Origin: Gammaproteobacteria bacterium
Lineage (GTDB): Bacteria > Pseudomonadota > Gammaproteobacteria > Enterobacterales > Kangiellaceae
Reading direction: 5' to 3'
NCBI GenBank assembly: GCA_013373375.1
Contig: JABXHY010000034.1
Coordinates: 18,440-82,439 of the forward strand
Length of the DNA stretch: 64,000 nt
The stretch's first letter is position 1, and every line of letters begins with the position of its first letter. The notes under the pieces were generated by a model, which searched no databases, had not been told where the DNA came from, and was given only the letters and a program-made list of their open reading frames with translations. This document shows positions 1 through 9,928 of this stretch, in pieces. The position numbers and the translations under genes are program-made.

Positions 1-1
1 A

Positions 2-1570
2 ATAAAACATTATTTATGCCGACATGAGCAAGGTGCTGTACTGGCTGCAGATGGATACTCTCGATCAACACTTGGCAGTCATCTTCCCGGTATTTGTATA
101 GCCACTTCGGGTCCTGGTGCGACAAACTTGGTCACTGGTTTAGCGAACGCATTACTTGATTCAATTCCGTTAATTGCAATAAGCGGTCAGGTAAACAGTG
201 CGCTGATTGGAACCGACGGGTTTCAAGAAATTGATACGTTAGGGCTGTCGCTTGCAGTAGTAAAACACAGTTTTTTAGTGGATGACATAACCCAGCTAGA
301 CGAGACTTTAAATCAAGCATTTGAGATTGCGATGACTGGTCGACCTGGACCTGTACTAATCGATGTCACCAAAGATGTACAGCAAGCGGAAGTCCCATCC
401 AGCTTGCTTTCGAAAAGAACAACTCATTTTTCAGAACAGGACGATAGGAGAGAACCGGCTTTTGACTTAAACGAATTATTACGTTTGTTATCGAGAAGTC
501 GAAAGCCTGTGCTGTATTTAGGAGGTGGCTGCTTATCGTCCTGGCATCTTGGTGACGTTAATAAATTGTTGAACAATGTTGAAGTTCCATTTGTAACAAC
601 ACTCAAAGCAGTTGGCATTGAATCAAAGCATTTATTGAACTTAGGCATGCTAGGAATGCACGGTACTCAAGCTGCAAACCATGCAATACAGGAGTCAGAT
701 TTACTTATAGCTCTTGGTGTCCGTTTTGATGATCGTGCAACGGGTAATTTAACGAAGTTTGCTCCTAATGCAAAAGTGATACACGTTGATATTGATGGTT
801 CTGAAATTAATAAATTAAGAAAAGCTGATTTATCGATTAGAGGGGACCTTAAATCCGTTTTACCTGTTTTGAATAATGCGCTTCAAAAGCAGGAATACAG
901 TGAATGGGTACGGCATTGTTGCAGTCTAAAAAAAGAATTTTGTTGGCGTTACGACTCTCCTGGACCATCCATTTATGCTCCGCGATTTTTAGCACAACTG
1001 TCAAAGCGAGCGAGAGAAAATACATTTATCGCTTGCGATGTCGGGCAACATCAAATGTGGGTCGCGCAACATTGCGAGTTTTCAAGCCCAAACCATCATC
1101 TATCATCGGGTGGGTTAGGGACGATGGGGTTTGGCTTACCCGCTGCGATTGGCGCTCAAGTTGCTAACCCCAATAATTGCGTTATTAACGTTTCTGGAGA
1201 TGGTTCTTTTGCAATGAATATTCAAGAGCTCATGACTCTAATTCGCTATCAACTTCCGGTGAAGATAGTTCTAATCGATAACTCTGCTCTTGGAATGGTT
1301 AGACAGTGGCAACATTTATTTTTCAAAGACCGTTACAGCGAAGTCGACCTGTCTGATAACCCTGATTTTGTTTCTGTCGCAAAGGCATTTGGATTGAGTG
1401 CAAAGAGAATTAACAAGTCGCACCATGAACAACAAGGTATTAACTGGCTGCTTGAACAAAGTGGTCCGTGTCTTCTGCAAGTGTGTATAAACAATAATGA
1501 ACAGGTATGGCCTTTGGTGCCACCGGGTGCCGCGAATCATGAAATGATGTTAGAGGAGAATCAAAAATGA
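2..1570 (+). CDS. ilvG: Acetolactate synthase II large subunit, 5' end cut by the window
   Basis: ThDP-dependent catalytic subunit of acetohydroxyacid synthase, which condenses pyruvate with pyruvate or 2-ketobutyrate in valine and isoleucine synthesis. The frame is open from base 2 with no start codon, so the N-terminus lies left of the window; by comparison with IlvG (about 548 residues) roughly 38 residues are missing. The visible 522 residues start just before RHEQGA, whose Glu activates ThDP, followed by TSGPGATN, the central FAD-binding domain, the ThDP/Mg motif GDGSF...DNSALGM, GMVRQWQ and the tail VWPLVPPGA. The TTG at 128 is not the start because conserved IlvG sequence continues upstream of it. 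The stop overlaps the ilvM start as ATGA. IlvG is favoured over IlvB/IlvI because of the C-terminal motif and the ilvM neighbour. Confidence 0.95.
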   Translation: MKHYLCRHEQGAVLAADGYSRSTLGSHLPGICIATSGPGATNLVTGLANALLDSIPLIAISGQVNSALIGTDGFQEIDTLGLSLAVVKHSFLVDDITQLDETLNQAFEIAMTGRPGPVLIDVTKDVQQAEVPSSLLSKRTTHFSEQDDRREPAFDLNELLRLLSRSRKPVLYLGGGCLSSWHLGDVNKLLNNVEVPFVTTLKAVGIESKHLLNLGMLGMHGTQAANHAIQESDLLIALGVRFDDRATGNLTKFAPNAKVIHVDIDGSEINKLRKADLSIRGDLKSVLPVLNNALQKQEYSEWVRHCCSLKKEFCWRYDSPGPSIYAPRFLAQLSKRARENTFIACDVGQHQMWVAQHCEFSSPNHHLSSGGLGTMGFGLPAAIGAQVANPNNCVINVSGDGSFAMNIQELMTLIRYQLPVKIVLIDNSALGMVRQWQHLFFKDRYSEVDLSDNPDFVSVAKAFGLSAKRINKSHHEQQGINWLLEQSGPCLLQVCINNNEQVWPLVPPGAANHEMMLEENQK

Positions 1571-1857
1571 GAGAAATAGCAATGGAAGTCACTAATTCCT
1601 ATGGCGCTATTGAGCGAATTTTCCGTGTTGTACGGCATCGCCGATTTTCTGTTTGTCACTGTGATATTACGACGAACCAACAACAAAAGTTTGCAATTAA
1701 GTTAACTGTTGCTGGATCGAAATCGATAGATAATTTATTAGAGCAACTAAAAAAACTTGTTGACGTTGAATATATTGGACTAGTTGAGAAAAATAAACGA
1801 CAAGTTGTTGAGACAGCTAAATCATTTAATTCGGGAGCGTTAAGTTATGCAACTTGA
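1567..1857 (+). CDS. ilvM: Acetolactate synthase II small (regulatory) subunit
   Basis: A 96-residue ACT-domain protein that partners IlvG and is needed for full activity of the holoenzyme. It carries the IlvM core RVVRHRRFSV near residue 20 and KLTVAGSKSIDNLLEQL followed by KKLVDVEYIGL. The length matches IlvM (about 87 residues) rather than the longer IlvN/IlvH. The ATG overlaps the ilvG stop by 4 bases and is preceded by GAGGAG at good spacing, so the two are translationally coupled. Its 3' end overlaps the next gene by 11 bases. Confidence 0.92.
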   Translation: MREIAMEVTNSYGAIERIFRVVRHRRFSVCHCDITTNQQQKFAIKLTVAGSKSIDNLLEQLKKLVDVEYIGLVEKNKRQVVETAKSFNSGALSYAT

Positions 1858-3580
1858 TAGAGGCTTATCTGTGTATCTTTACGACACAACTCTAAGAGAT
1901 GGAGCTCAAACACAAGGCATCCACTTTTCTGCTCAGGATAAAATTCAAATTGCCCAATGGCTCGACAATTTTGGGATCGACTTTATTGAGTTAGGTTGGC
2001 CTGGAGCGAATGCAGTTGATGATGAGGCATTTGAATTCTTTTCCAATTATCCATTAAAGACCTCAAAATTAGTTGCATTTGGCGCGACTTGCAAGCCAGA
2101 TGAAAAAGCAAAAGACTCATTTTTGTTGAATAAGCTAGTTCAATGTTCAGCAGAAAACGTAACTTTAGTCGCAAAAAGCTCCCGGTTTCATATTGAAAAT
2201 GTACTTGAAACCACAACTAATGAAGCGTTTCGAACTTTAGCTGAATCGATACAGTTTTGTAAGCAGTTTAAAAAACGAGTTTGGATCGACTTTGAACATT
2301 TCTTCGATGGTTTCAAGGAAGATAAAGCACTGGCGTTTGATATCGTAAAGTGCGCTTTAGATGCTGGTGCAGAAGGAATCTTTTTATGCGACACCAATGG
2401 CGGATGTTTGCCAGAACCATTAAAACAAACTGTACAAGAACTTACGGCTAAGTTCTCTTGCTCGTTAGGCGTTCATGCGCATAACGATTGTGACTTGGGT
2501 GTCGCAAATGGTCTTGCTGCTTTAGATGGAGGGTGTCAGATCGTTCAAGGCTGTATCAATGGGTATGGAGAGCGATGCGGTAATACAAATTTAACCAGTT
2601 TAATTCCTATTCTTGCATCAAAAACTGATTTCAAAATTAATGAAAATATAAATTTATTGCAACTGACTGAGCTTTCGAGAAAGATTGCCAATAGAGCTAA
2701 TCAAAACCCACAGCCTTATGCTCCTTTTGTTGGTTCATCAGCTTTTGCTCATAAAGCAGGATTACATGCCAGTGCTGTATCTAAATTTAGCCAAAGCTAT
2801 GAACATATTCCTCCTGAGTCTGTTGGAAATGAGCGTCACATCTTAGTGTCTAATCAGTCAGGCAAATCGAACTTAAAGCACAAATTAAAAACTGTAAATT
2901 TAAACAATGTTGATAAGGAAAATATAGATTTATCAAAAGTTCTGAAAAGCTTAAAACAGAGTGAACGATTAGGGTTTCAATTTGAGGAAGGGGACGCCTC
3001 ATTAGAGTTACTATTAAAGCGAGAGATAACAGGTTTTTCACGTCCCTTCAACGTATTAGAAGTAATAGAGAATAGCTTTGTTGATAGCAATCAAGTTGCC
3101 CGTCATCATGTTTCAACTAAAGTTAAAATTAATGAACAAGTGGTCTGGTCAGCAGCAGAAGCTAATGGTCCGGTTGAAGCATTAGATAAGTCATTACGTC
3201 ATGCATTAGGTCCCTTTTGGCCAGAAATAGAGAATTGTGAACTTGCTGACTACAAAGTAAGAATTCTCGACCCACAGAGTGCGACAGCTGCGACAACACA
3301 TGTCTGGATTCAGTCTCGATATAAAGATTATTCATGGAGCTCGATTGGATGCTCGGAGAGTATTTTCTTAGCGAGTCAACAAGCAATATGCGATGCGTTG
3401 GAGTATTTTCTTTTAGAGCACTCTCATAAATTTGAATGCTCACAACAAACGGCACAACAAAGTATGCATTCAACCAAATCGCAACCTTTAGAGCATGAGT
3501 CTGGTAAGCAAGTGTCTAGAAATCAAAAGTCTTTGAATCAAAAAACGGGGAGAAATGGTAATGGCTATCAAGCAGCCTGA
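1847..3580 (+). CDS. cimA: Citramalate synthase-like enzyme (CimA/LeuA family)
   Basis: A 577-residue DRE-TIM metallolyase with DTTLRDGAQTQGIHFS near residue 13, ELGWPGAN, HAHND and NGYGERCGN, a pattern closer to the CimA branch (citramalate from pyruvate and acetyl-CoA) than to gammaproteobacterial LeuA. The C-terminal third has the allosteric LeuA dimer domain (GPVEALDKSLRHALG). The last 45 or so residues are Gln/Ser/Lys-rich low complexity, an extension I do not recognise. The start overlaps ilvM, with GGGAG upstream, and the gene lies inside an ilvGM-ilvED operon where E. coli has no equivalent. Citramalate would give a threonine-independent route to 2-ketobutyrate for IlvG. A 2-isopropylmalate synthase role is the alternative; sequence alone does not settle substrate choice. 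Confidence 0.75.
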   Translation: MQLDRGLSVYLYDTTLRDGAQTQGIHFSAQDKIQIAQWLDNFGIDFIELGWPGANAVDDEAFEFFSNYPLKTSKLVAFGATCKPDEKAKDSFLLNKLVQCSAENVTLVAKSSRFHIENVLETTTNEAFRTLAESIQFCKQFKKRVWIDFEHFFDGFKEDKALAFDIVKCALDAGAEGIFLCDTNGGCLPEPLKQTVQELTAKFSCSLGVHAHNDCDLGVANGLAALDGGCQIVQGCINGYGERCGNTNLTSLIPILASKTDFKINENINLLQLTELSRKIANRANQNPQPYAPFVGSSAFAHKAGLHASAVSKFSQSYEHIPPESVGNERHILVSNQSGKSNLKHKLKTVNLNNVDKENIDLSKVLKSLKQSERLGFQFEEGDASLELLLKREITGFSRPFNVLEVIENSFVDSNQVARHHVSTKVKINEQVVWSAAEANGPVEALDKSLRHALGPFWPEIENCELADYKVRILDPQSATAATTHVWIQSRYKDYSWSSIGCSESIFLASQQAICDALEYFLLEHSHKFECSQQTAQQSMHSTKSQPLEHESGKQVSRNQKSLNQKTGRNGNGYQAA

Positions 3581-4514
3581 TTACATATGGTTTAATGGTA
3601 ATATCGTTCACTGGCATGACGCAAAAGTACATGTGCTGAGTCATGCTATTCACTATGGATCTTCAGTTTTTGAAGGCATTCGATGTTATGAGACTGGTGA
3701 CGGTCTGGCAATTTTCCGACTTAAAGACCACATCAAACGTCTTTATGATTCAGCAAAAATTTATCGAATGGAAATTCCATTTTCTGCGCAGAAACTAGAA
3801 CAAGCGTGTCGAGATGCGGTTTTAGAAAACCGATTGTCTGCCTCTTACATAAGGCCCGTTGCTTTTCGTGGTTATAATTCAATTGGCGTTTTACCTTTTG
3901 ATAATCCGGTTGACGTTGCTGTCGCAGCTTTTGAGTGGGGCGCCTATTTAGGAGAAACAAGTTTAGCGCAAGGCGTTGATGTGGGTGTTTCAAGCTGGCA
4001 GCGAGTTGCTCCAAATACAATTCCGACAGCGGCTAAAGCAGGGGGTAATTACCTATCTTCTCAATTAGTCGTTGAAGAAGCAAAACGTCATGGGTACGCA
4101 GAAGGAATTGCGCTTGACACTAATGGTTTCATTAGCGAAGGCTCTGGCGAAAATATATTTGTTGTGCGCAACGGAACGCTTTACACACCTCCGGCAACCG
4201 CGGCGATTTTACCTGGGTTAACCCGCGATACTATTATGACTCTTGCTCGAGAAAACGGGCATCAAGTGGTCGAAGCAAACTTGTCGCGCGAAGCACTTTA
4301 TTTGGCTGATGAAGTTTTTATGACCGGCACTGCTGCTGAAATTGTTCCCGTTCGAAGTGTTGATGGCCAAATAGTCGGAGCTGGATGTCGAGGCGCTATC
4401 ACTGAACAGTTACAGACGCAATTTTTTGGATTGTTTAGTGGTGAAACAGATGACCAGTGGGGGTGGTTAGATAAAATTTATCATGATGAACCCTGCGAGC
4501 TTCATAGTTCTTGA
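3561..4514 (+). CDS. ilvE: Branched-chain amino acid aminotransferase
   Basis: PLP fold-type IV aminotransferase that makes leucine, isoleucine and valine from their 2-keto acids. The 317 residues contain the PLP-lysine motif PTAAKAGGNYLSSQL, then GYAEGIALDTNGFISEG, TRDTIMTLA and FMTGTAAEIVPVRSVDG, and end with WGWLDKIY as in E. coli IlvE (309 residues). An ATG six bases upstream (3555) is in frame, but GGGGAG at 3547-3552 is only 2 bases from it and 8 bases from 3561, which decides the start. The gene overlaps the end of the cimA-like gene by 20 bases. Confidence 0.95.
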   Translation: MAIKQPDYIWFNGNIVHWHDAKVHVLSHAIHYGSSVFEGIRCYETGDGLAIFRLKDHIKRLYDSAKIYRMEIPFSAQKLEQACRDAVLENRLSASYIRPVAFRGYNSIGVLPFDNPVDVAVAAFEWGAYLGETSLAQGVDVGVSSWQRVAPNTIPTAAKAGGNYLSSQLVVEEAKRHGYAEGIALDTNGFISEGSGENIFVVRNGTLYTPPATAAILPGLTRDTIMTLARENGHQVVEANLSREALYLADEVFMTGTAAEIVPVRSVDGQIVGAGCRGAITEQLQTQFFGLFSGETDDQWGWLDKIYHDEPCELHSS

Positions 4515-4609
4515 TGGTTTGCGAAGTTGACTCGCTATTGATAAATAGTCGTAAATGCAAATGAAGTTAATGGTTGTATAAAGTTAAGTATTTTTAAATA
4601 GGAAAACGT

Positions 4610-6439
4610 ATGCCGACTCTACGATCTCGAACAACAACACACGGTCGAAATATGGCGGGCGCTCGTGCGTTGTGGCGAGCAACTGGCGTCAAAGATCAAG
4701 ATTTCGGAAAACCGATTATTGCAGTTTGTAATTCGTTTACTCAATTTGTTCCGGGTCATGTTCACTTGAAAGATGTTGGTCAGCTCGTTGCAAGAGAAAT
4801 AGAAAAACATGGAGCAATTGCAAAAGAGTTCAATACCATTGCAGTGGATGATGGCATTGCAATGGGGCATGCTGGCATGCTTTATTCTTTACCTTCTCGA
4901 GAGTTAATTGCGGACTCAGTGGAGTATATGGCAAATGCTCATTGTGCTGATGCATTAGTTTGCATTTCAAATTGCGACAAGATCACTCCAGGCATGTTGA
5001 TGGCAGTAATGAGGTTGAATATTCCAACGATATTTGTTTCCGGTGGGCCAATGGAAGCAGGCAAAACGCAATTGGGTGAAAAGGAAATAAAAATTGATCT
5101 CGTCGATGCAATGGTCGCAGCGGCAAGTTCAACCGTATCTGATGAAGATTGTGCGACTATTGAAAAAAATGCATGCCCTACATGCGGATCTTGCTCAGGC
5201 ATGTTTACCGCTAACTCCATGAACTGTTTAACGGAGGCTTTAGGATTAGCATTACCCGGAAATGGAAGTTTGTTAGCGACTCATGCATTGAGGAAACAAT
5301 TATTTTTAGACGCAGCAAAAAATATAGTTGCACTAACTAAGCGGTACTATCAAGACAATGATGAAGCTGTATTACCACGTAATATTGCGAACCAACAAAG
5401 TTTTGTGAATGCCATGCGAGTAGATATTGCAATGGGAGGCTCATCTAATACAGTTCTACATTTATTAGCAGCAGCTCATGAAGGAAATATTAACTTTAAT
5501 ATGAGTGATATCGATCACTTGTCTCGAGAAACGCCTTATCTTTGTAAAGTTGCTCCAAGCACTTCTAAGTATCATATGGAGGATGTGCACAGAGCAGGCG
5601 GGATCATGTCAATAATGGGAGAGTTAAACAAAGCCGGTCTGATCAACTTCGGTAACCAAACTGTTTCCGGAACATCAATGGAGGCTCAATTAACATCTTG
5701 GCAATTGGATAATACAAGCGCAAGTAAGTTTTATAGAGCGGGCCCAGCAGGAGTCGCAACTCAAACTGCTTTCAATCAAAATTGTTTGTATGATGATCAT
5801 GATGATGACCGAGAAAATGGGTGCATTCGAAGTGTTCAAAATGCGTACAGTCAGGATGGCGGGTTAGCTGTTTTATTTGGTAATTTGGCGCCAAATGGTT
5901 GCATTGTAAAAACCGCAGGTGTTGCCAAAGAAGCTCTGTTATTTAAAGGTATTGCTCTAGTGTTTGAGTCGCAAGAGTCAGCCGTGTCCGCCATATTGAA
6001 TGACGAAATAAATCCCGGTGATGTTGTCGTGATTCGATACGAAGGTCCAAAAGGAGGGCCTGGAATGCAAGAAATGTTGTACCCAACCAGTTACTTAAAG
6101 TCAAAGCAGTTAGACAAAGTATGTGCACTTATTACGGATGGTCGTTTTTCTGGCGGTACTTCCGGTCTATCTATTGGTCATGTGTCGCCTGAAGCTGCAA
6201 GTGGAGGTGCAATTGCCTTAATTAGAACTGGTGATGAAATTATCATTAATATTCCTAAACGAGAAATTAATATTGTTATTTCAGATAATGAGCTTCTAAT
6301 GAGACGGCAAAAAGAAGACGCGTCTTCAAAATCATGGCAAGCGAAAGATAGAAACCGAGAAATTTCTACTGCATTGAAAGCATATGCGTTTATGGCGAGT
6401 AGTGCCGATACGGGTGCTGTGAGAATTATTCCATCTTAA
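4610..6439 (+). CDS. ilvD: Dihydroxy-acid dehydratase
   Basis: Fe-S enzyme that dehydrates 2,3-dihydroxy-3-methyl acids to 2-keto acids, the third common step of isoleucine and valine synthesis. The 609 residues (E. coli 616) show the cluster cysteines in [10 protein letters not shown] and [19 protein letters not shown], and the conserved [20 protein letters not shown] and [27 protein letters not shown] lies before the ATG. It follows ilvE after 95 bases and closes the operon; no ilvA follows, unlike E. coli ilvGMEDA. Confidence 0.96.
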   Translation: MPTLRSRTTTHGRNMAGARALWRATGVKDQDFGKPIIAVCNSFTQFVPGHVHLKDVGQLVAREIEKHGAIAKEFNTIAVDDGIAMGHAGMLYSLPSRELIADSVEYMANAHCADALVCISNCDKITPGMLMAVMRLNIPTIFVSGGPMEAGKTQLGEKEIKIDLVDAMVAAASSTVSDEDCATIEKNACPTCGSCSGMFTANSMNCLTEALGLALPGNGSLLATHALRKQLFLDAAKNIVALTKRYYQDNDEAVLPRNIANQQSFVNAMRVDIAMGGSSNTVLHLLAAAHEGNINFNMSDIDHLSRETPYLCKVAPSTSKYHMEDVHRAGGIMSIMGELNKAGLINFGNQTVSGTSMEAQLTSWQLDNTSASKFYRAGPAGVATQTAFNQNCLYDDHDDDRENGCIRSVQNAYSQDGGLAVLFGNLAPNGCIVKTAGVAKEALLFKGIALVFESQESAVSAILNDEINPGDVVVIRYEGPKGGPGMQEMLYPTSYLKSKQLDKVCALITDGRFSGGTSGLSIGHVSPEAASGGAIALIRTGDEIIINIPKREINIVISDNELLMRRQKEDASSKSWQAKDRNREISTALKAYAFMASSADTGAVRIIPS

Positions 6440-6442
6440 ATC

Positions 6443-6505
6443 GAGTCTCTTAATCTGAGACTCTCCTAATCGAAAAAGTTCAAACTCAATTCGAGTAAAA
6501 CTTTT
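6443..6505 (+). terminator. Two stem-loops after ilvD
   Basis: GAGTCTC at 6443-6449 pairs with GAGACTC at 6457-6463 across a 7-base loop. A second, longer imperfect hairpin spans 6474-6505: AAAAGTT and ACTC pair with GAGT and AACTTTT around AATTC. The second ends in CTTTTC, so it is the better terminator candidate for the ilv operon, although neither has a long T run. Confidence 0.5.
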
Positions 6506-6608
6506 CAATTGAACTCGGTTCTCATTACGCGAAAATTTAATTTATTGAGTTTGCAGTTAATGTTAAACTTCGCGCCAACTTTAGTCGTAAGGATTTTAAG
6601 AGGTTGAT

Positions 6609-7352
6609 ATGAGATTATTAATTCTAGGGTTCAGTTCGTTTCTTTTTTCGCAGGTATGGGCTGATGATTCATCAGAACAAGAGTCCCCTTGGAAGGGAAA
6701 AGCAGAACTTGGTATTGTAGACTCCAGTGGTAATACCAATAACAGTTCAACTAATGGTAAAGTCAATGTTACCTATGAAGCAGAAAAATGGAAGCAAGAG
6801 TTTCGCTTAGAAACTTACAAAGCGGAATCTGAAGTTGAGGAAAATGGAGTTAAAGTCGTTAAAACAACCGCTGATCGAACTTACTTTTATGCAAAGTCGG
6901 GATATAAATATACCGAAAAATCGTATACCTACGCGTTAGTTGATTATGCTGATGAGAATTTCACCAGTTATGATTACATTGCTAACTTCTCATTAGGTTA
7001 TGGTCGCGTATTTTTTAAAGATAAAGAGAAAGAATTTGATGGCGAGATTGGTTATGGTCTTCGTCGTTTTCAAGAAAAACAAGCTTTTTTAACTCAAGAA
7101 GAAGAAGTTATTCGTTTAGCAGCGAATTATAAGCAGTCTGTTTCGAGTAATGCTGTATTTCAACAAGAGTTTGTTTTTGAGTTTGGCGAAGAGTTCGATG
7201 TTTACAAGTCTGTGTCGGCTTTATCTGTCAATATCAATAGCTCTATGGCACTGAGTCTAGGCTATGAGGTACAGCACAACACTGAAGTTGATCCTGGCTT
7301 CGAAAATACCGATAGAAAAGCCATCGTTAATCTAGTCTATAATTTCCTCTAA
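6609..7352 (+). CDS. DUF481 outer-membrane beta-barrel protein
   Basis: A 247-residue protein with a signal peptide (cleavage probably after SQVWA near residue 18) followed by PWKGKAELGIVDSSGNTNNSS, the signature start of the DUF481 (YdiY-like) family. The rest consists of alternating aromatic/polar beta-strand segments such as YFYAKSGYKYTEKSYTYALVDY, consistent with a small outer-membrane barrel that ends in VNLVYNFL. AAGAGG precedes the ATG. The function of the family is unknown; it stands alone between the ilv operon and the c-di-GMP genes. Confidence 0.85.
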   Translation: MRLLILGFSSFLFSQVWADDSSEQESPWKGKAELGIVDSSGNTNNSSTNGKVNVTYEAEKWKQEFRLETYKAESEVEENGVKVVKTTADRTYFYAKSGYKYTEKSYTYALVDYADENFTSYDYIANFSLGYGRVFFKDKEKEFDGEIGYGLRRFQEKQAFLTQEEEVIRLAANYKQSVSSNAVFQQEFVFEFGEEFDVYKSVSALSVNINSSMALSLGYEVQHNTEVDPGFENTDRKAIVNLVYNFL

Positions 7353-7369
7353 TTTTTCTATTCATCACT

Positions 7370-7400
7370 CACTGGGGCAAAATGATTAACTGTCCCAGTG
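7370..7400 (+). terminator. Stem-loop after the DUF481 gene
   Basis: CACTGGGGCA (7370-7379) pairs with TGTCCCAGTG (7391-7400) with a single G-U pair across an 11-base loop. No T tract follows, so it may be a 3'-end-stabilising hairpin instead of an intrinsic terminator. The rest of 7401-7630 shows no gene. Confidence 0.4.
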
Positions 7401-7630
7401 GATGACTTCTCGAGATGGTCTTCCATAATACTCCGGTTCTAGGGGCTGGAGTCTCTCATATAGCTGGAAAGTAATTAAGGCTCGTTGATTGATGACGGCA
7501 TTCTTTTATCCAATGCTTTCGGCTCAATTAAAGCCAGTCTGAGTGGCGATTTCGAAATGTGAAAACTCATATAATGTCTATACTTGGTAGACGAATCATA
7601 GAATTAACTTATTCTCAAATAGCCTGAAAC

Positions 7631-8845
7631 ATGTTCAAAAAACTATCGATTGACGATTTACAGCCTGGGATGTACGTGGAGGCGATTGCCGAAACCAAGG
7701 TTAAGGCTACTGGAGAAAGCGGTTCACACCGCATAGCGCAAAAGGGTATTTTGCGTGACCAGGCCGCGATTGGAAGTCTTCGAAATGCCGGCGTTGTCAG
7801 TGTGATAGTTGACACAGCACGAGAGATTAAGTCCGAAACTCCCAGTGTGCAGCCTCTTGATCCCACTCCGGCCAAAAGGAACAAACTTAAAAGCAATAAA
7901 AGCTTTGGTGACAGTCTTACTAATGCGAGAGCGCTTTATCAAAAGGCAAAAGAGTTGCAGGCAAAAGCAATGGAAAATTTTGCTAGCGGTCAGGAGCTTG
8001 ATATCGAATCGCTAGTTGATATGTCTGATCAATTTATTGAAAGCCTATTTGATAATCAAGATGCAATGCTTTGCGCAGCAATGATGCGAACAAAAGACGA
8101 CTATTTATTGGAACATTCCATAAATGTTGCTGTATTACTCGCAGCCTTCAGTAAGTATATCGGATTAGAGCAACGAATTATCCGCCAGCTGACTTTGGGC
8201 GGGTTTCTCCATGATATTGGTAAAATCAAAGTCGATGATGCGATATTAAAAAAGCCGGGTAGACTGACTCCGGCGGAATATGAAGAAATGAAACGTCATG
8301 TTGAGTATGGAATTGAAGCCGTTCAGGCCATCGATAGCTTGCCAGATATTTCTCGCCAAGTGATTGCGTTGCATCATGAAAAACTTGATGGTTCCGGGTA
8401 TCCCAATAAGTTCAGCGGTGAAGAGATTTCACAATATGGGCGTATGGCATCGATTTGCGACTGTTACGATGCGATTACAGCTTCTCGGTGTTACAAAGAC
8501 GGAGTGGTGTCGAGTCGTGCTTTTAAGGTTTTATTGGATGATTCTGGAAAACATTTTGACGGAGCTTTGGTCTCTCAATTTATCAAATGTCTGGGAGTTT
8601 ATCCTGTAGGTAGTTTGGTTGAGCTGAAAAGTGGCAAATTGGGAGTTGTGATCAAGTCCAATCAACAGTCACCATTAAGACCGGTTGTTAAGCTTTTTTA
8701 TAATGTTCGCCATCAACACTTCATAGAAGTTAAAGATCTCGACTTAGCGCGAATGAACCTCAATGATGAAATAGAACGCACGGTCACTCAAGAGTCGTTA
8801 GATATTGATATTCCAAGATTTTTTGACGAATTTATTTTCAACTGA
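7631..8845 (+). CDS. HD-GYP domain c-di-GMP phosphodiesterase
   Basis: A 404-residue cytoplasmic protein. Residues 1 to about 130 match the DUF3391 domain that usually precedes HD-GYP domains (IDDLQPGMYVEAI). From about 140 the HD-GYP domain has EHSINVAVL, HDIGK near residue 194, LHHEKLDGSGYP near 248-258 and CDCYDAITASRCYKDG, so the metal ligands and the GYP motif are all present and activity against c-di-GMP is expected. It is the first of three genes running the same way with a response regulator and a diguanylate cyclase, so it probably sits in the same signalling circuit. No strong ribosome-binding site precedes the ATG. Confidence 0.92.
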   Translation: MFKKLSIDDLQPGMYVEAIAETKVKATGESGSHRIAQKGILRDQAAIGSLRNAGVVSVIVDTAREIKSETPSVQPLDPTPAKRNKLKSNKSFGDSLTNARALYQKAKELQAKAMENFASGQELDIESLVDMSDQFIESLFDNQDAMLCAAMMRTKDDYLLEHSINVAVLLAAFSKYIGLEQRIIRQLTLGGFLHDIGKIKVDDAILKKPGRLTPAEYEEMKRHVEYGIEAVQAIDSLPDISRQVIALHHEKLDGSGYPNKFSGEEISQYGRMASICDCYDAITASRCYKDGVVSSRAFKVLLDDSGKHFDGALVSQFIKCLGVYPVGSLVELKSGKLGVVIKSNQQSPLRPVVKLFYNVRHQHFIEVKDLDLARMNLNDEIERTVTQESLDIDIPRFFDEFIFN

Positions 8846-8923
8846 TGACCTAGGTGACATTGCTTAATCTGCTATCTGTGCCTACAGTTAAGAGAACAAA
8901 GGTAGCTATTTAATACAAACTCT

Positions 8924-9928
8924 ATGCCAATACCTGTAACCATCTGTGATGACTCGACGCTCGCTCGCAAGCAAATAGCACGTAGTTTGCCCGAGAACTG
9001 GGATATTGAAGTCAGCTTTGCGACCAATGGAAATGAAGGTTTAGCGGCAGTTAAAGATGGTAAAGCAGAAGTTCTTTTTCTCGATTTAACCATGCCCGAA
9101 ATGGATGGTTATCAAGTATTAGAAAACATTTTTAATCAGCAGCTTAACTGTCTAGTTATCGTTGTGTCAGGTGATATCCAACCCACCGCACGGGAGCGCG
9201 TGATGTCTCTTGGTGCCATTGCGTTCATCAAAAAGCCATCCGATGCCGATCAAATTGCCATGATTCTGGAAGAGCATGGGTTATTATCTGAAACAACCAA
9301 AGTTGTTAACCAAAGCATTGACGAACTCAAGCAGTCGTCAATTCCGCTCCGGGATAGCTATCAAGAAATAGCCAATGTATCGATGGGGAGAGCTGCGGAA
9401 TTGCTCGCTAAATTGCTCGATGCATTTGTCGTACTGCCCATCCCTAATGTTAATACAATCGAAGTTAGCGATTTGCAAATGGCACTGACCGCAATTCAGA
9501 GCAAGGAGACGGTTTCGTCCGTTTGTCAGGGGTTTATTGGTAATGGTGTTTCAGGTGAAGCGCTGCTTATTTTTAATGATTCAAGCTTTCAGGACATTGC
9601 GCGTCTGATGAAGTTTGAAGGTGAGCTAAACAGTAATGTTGAGCTGGAATTGCTCATGGATATTACCAGTATACTTATCGGCGCATTTCTAAAAACATTT
9701 GCTGAGCAGCTGGATATTCAGTTTAGTCAGGGACATCCTAAAATTTTAGGTCAACACTGCAATATTGCTGAATTGATAAAACCAGAAAATGTTACATGGA
9801 AAGAAACCCTAGCAATTGAAATTCATTACACTATCGAAGGATACAATGTCAGTTGTGATCTGTTGATTTTGTTCAGTGAAGATTCAATTGAAGAACTTAA
9901 CCATCGAGTTTCATTTTATTCATCATGA
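8924..9928 (+). CDS. Response regulator with CheC/CheX-like output domain
   Basis: A 334-residue protein. Residues 1-120 are a receiver domain with acidic pair D9-D10, phosphoacceptor D54 in LFLDLTMPEMDGY, VVSGD and the conserved Lys in AFIKKP. Residues about 140-330 resemble the CheC/CheX phosphatase fold. The first half-site is intact (YQEIANVSMGRAA, Glu about 147 and Asn about 150). The second has MDITSILIGAF, where Asp and Ser replace the Glu-x2-Asn pair. The domain could dephosphorylate a receiver, perhaps its own. The stop overlaps the next start as ATGA, coupling it to the GGDEF gene. Confidence 0.85.
   Translation: MPIPVTICDDSTLARKQIARSLPENWDIEVSFATNGNEGLAAVKDGKAEVLFLDLTMPEMDGYQVLENIFNQQLNCLVIVVSGDIQPTARERVMSLGAIAFIKKPSDADQIAMILEEHGLLSETTKVVNQSIDELKQSSIPLRDSYQEIANVSMGRAAELLAKLLDAFVVLPIPNVNTIEVSDLQMALTAIQSKETVSSVCQGFIGNGVSGEALLIFNDSSFQDIARLMKFEGELNSNVELELLMDITSILIGAFLKTFAEQLDIQFSQGHPKILGQHCNIAELIKPENVTWKETLAIEIHYTIEGYNVSCDLLILFSEDSIEELNHRVSFYSS

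Noticed and set aside
128..1570. ilvG starting at TTG 128 as a complete gene
   Set aside because: The same frame is open to base 2 and encodes conserved IlvG sequence (HEQGA, TSGPG) before 128, so the gene is cut by the window edge.
3162..3473. 103-codon minus-strand ORF inside the cimA-like gene
   Set aside because: Composition and position match an antisense shadow of a well-supported coding region.
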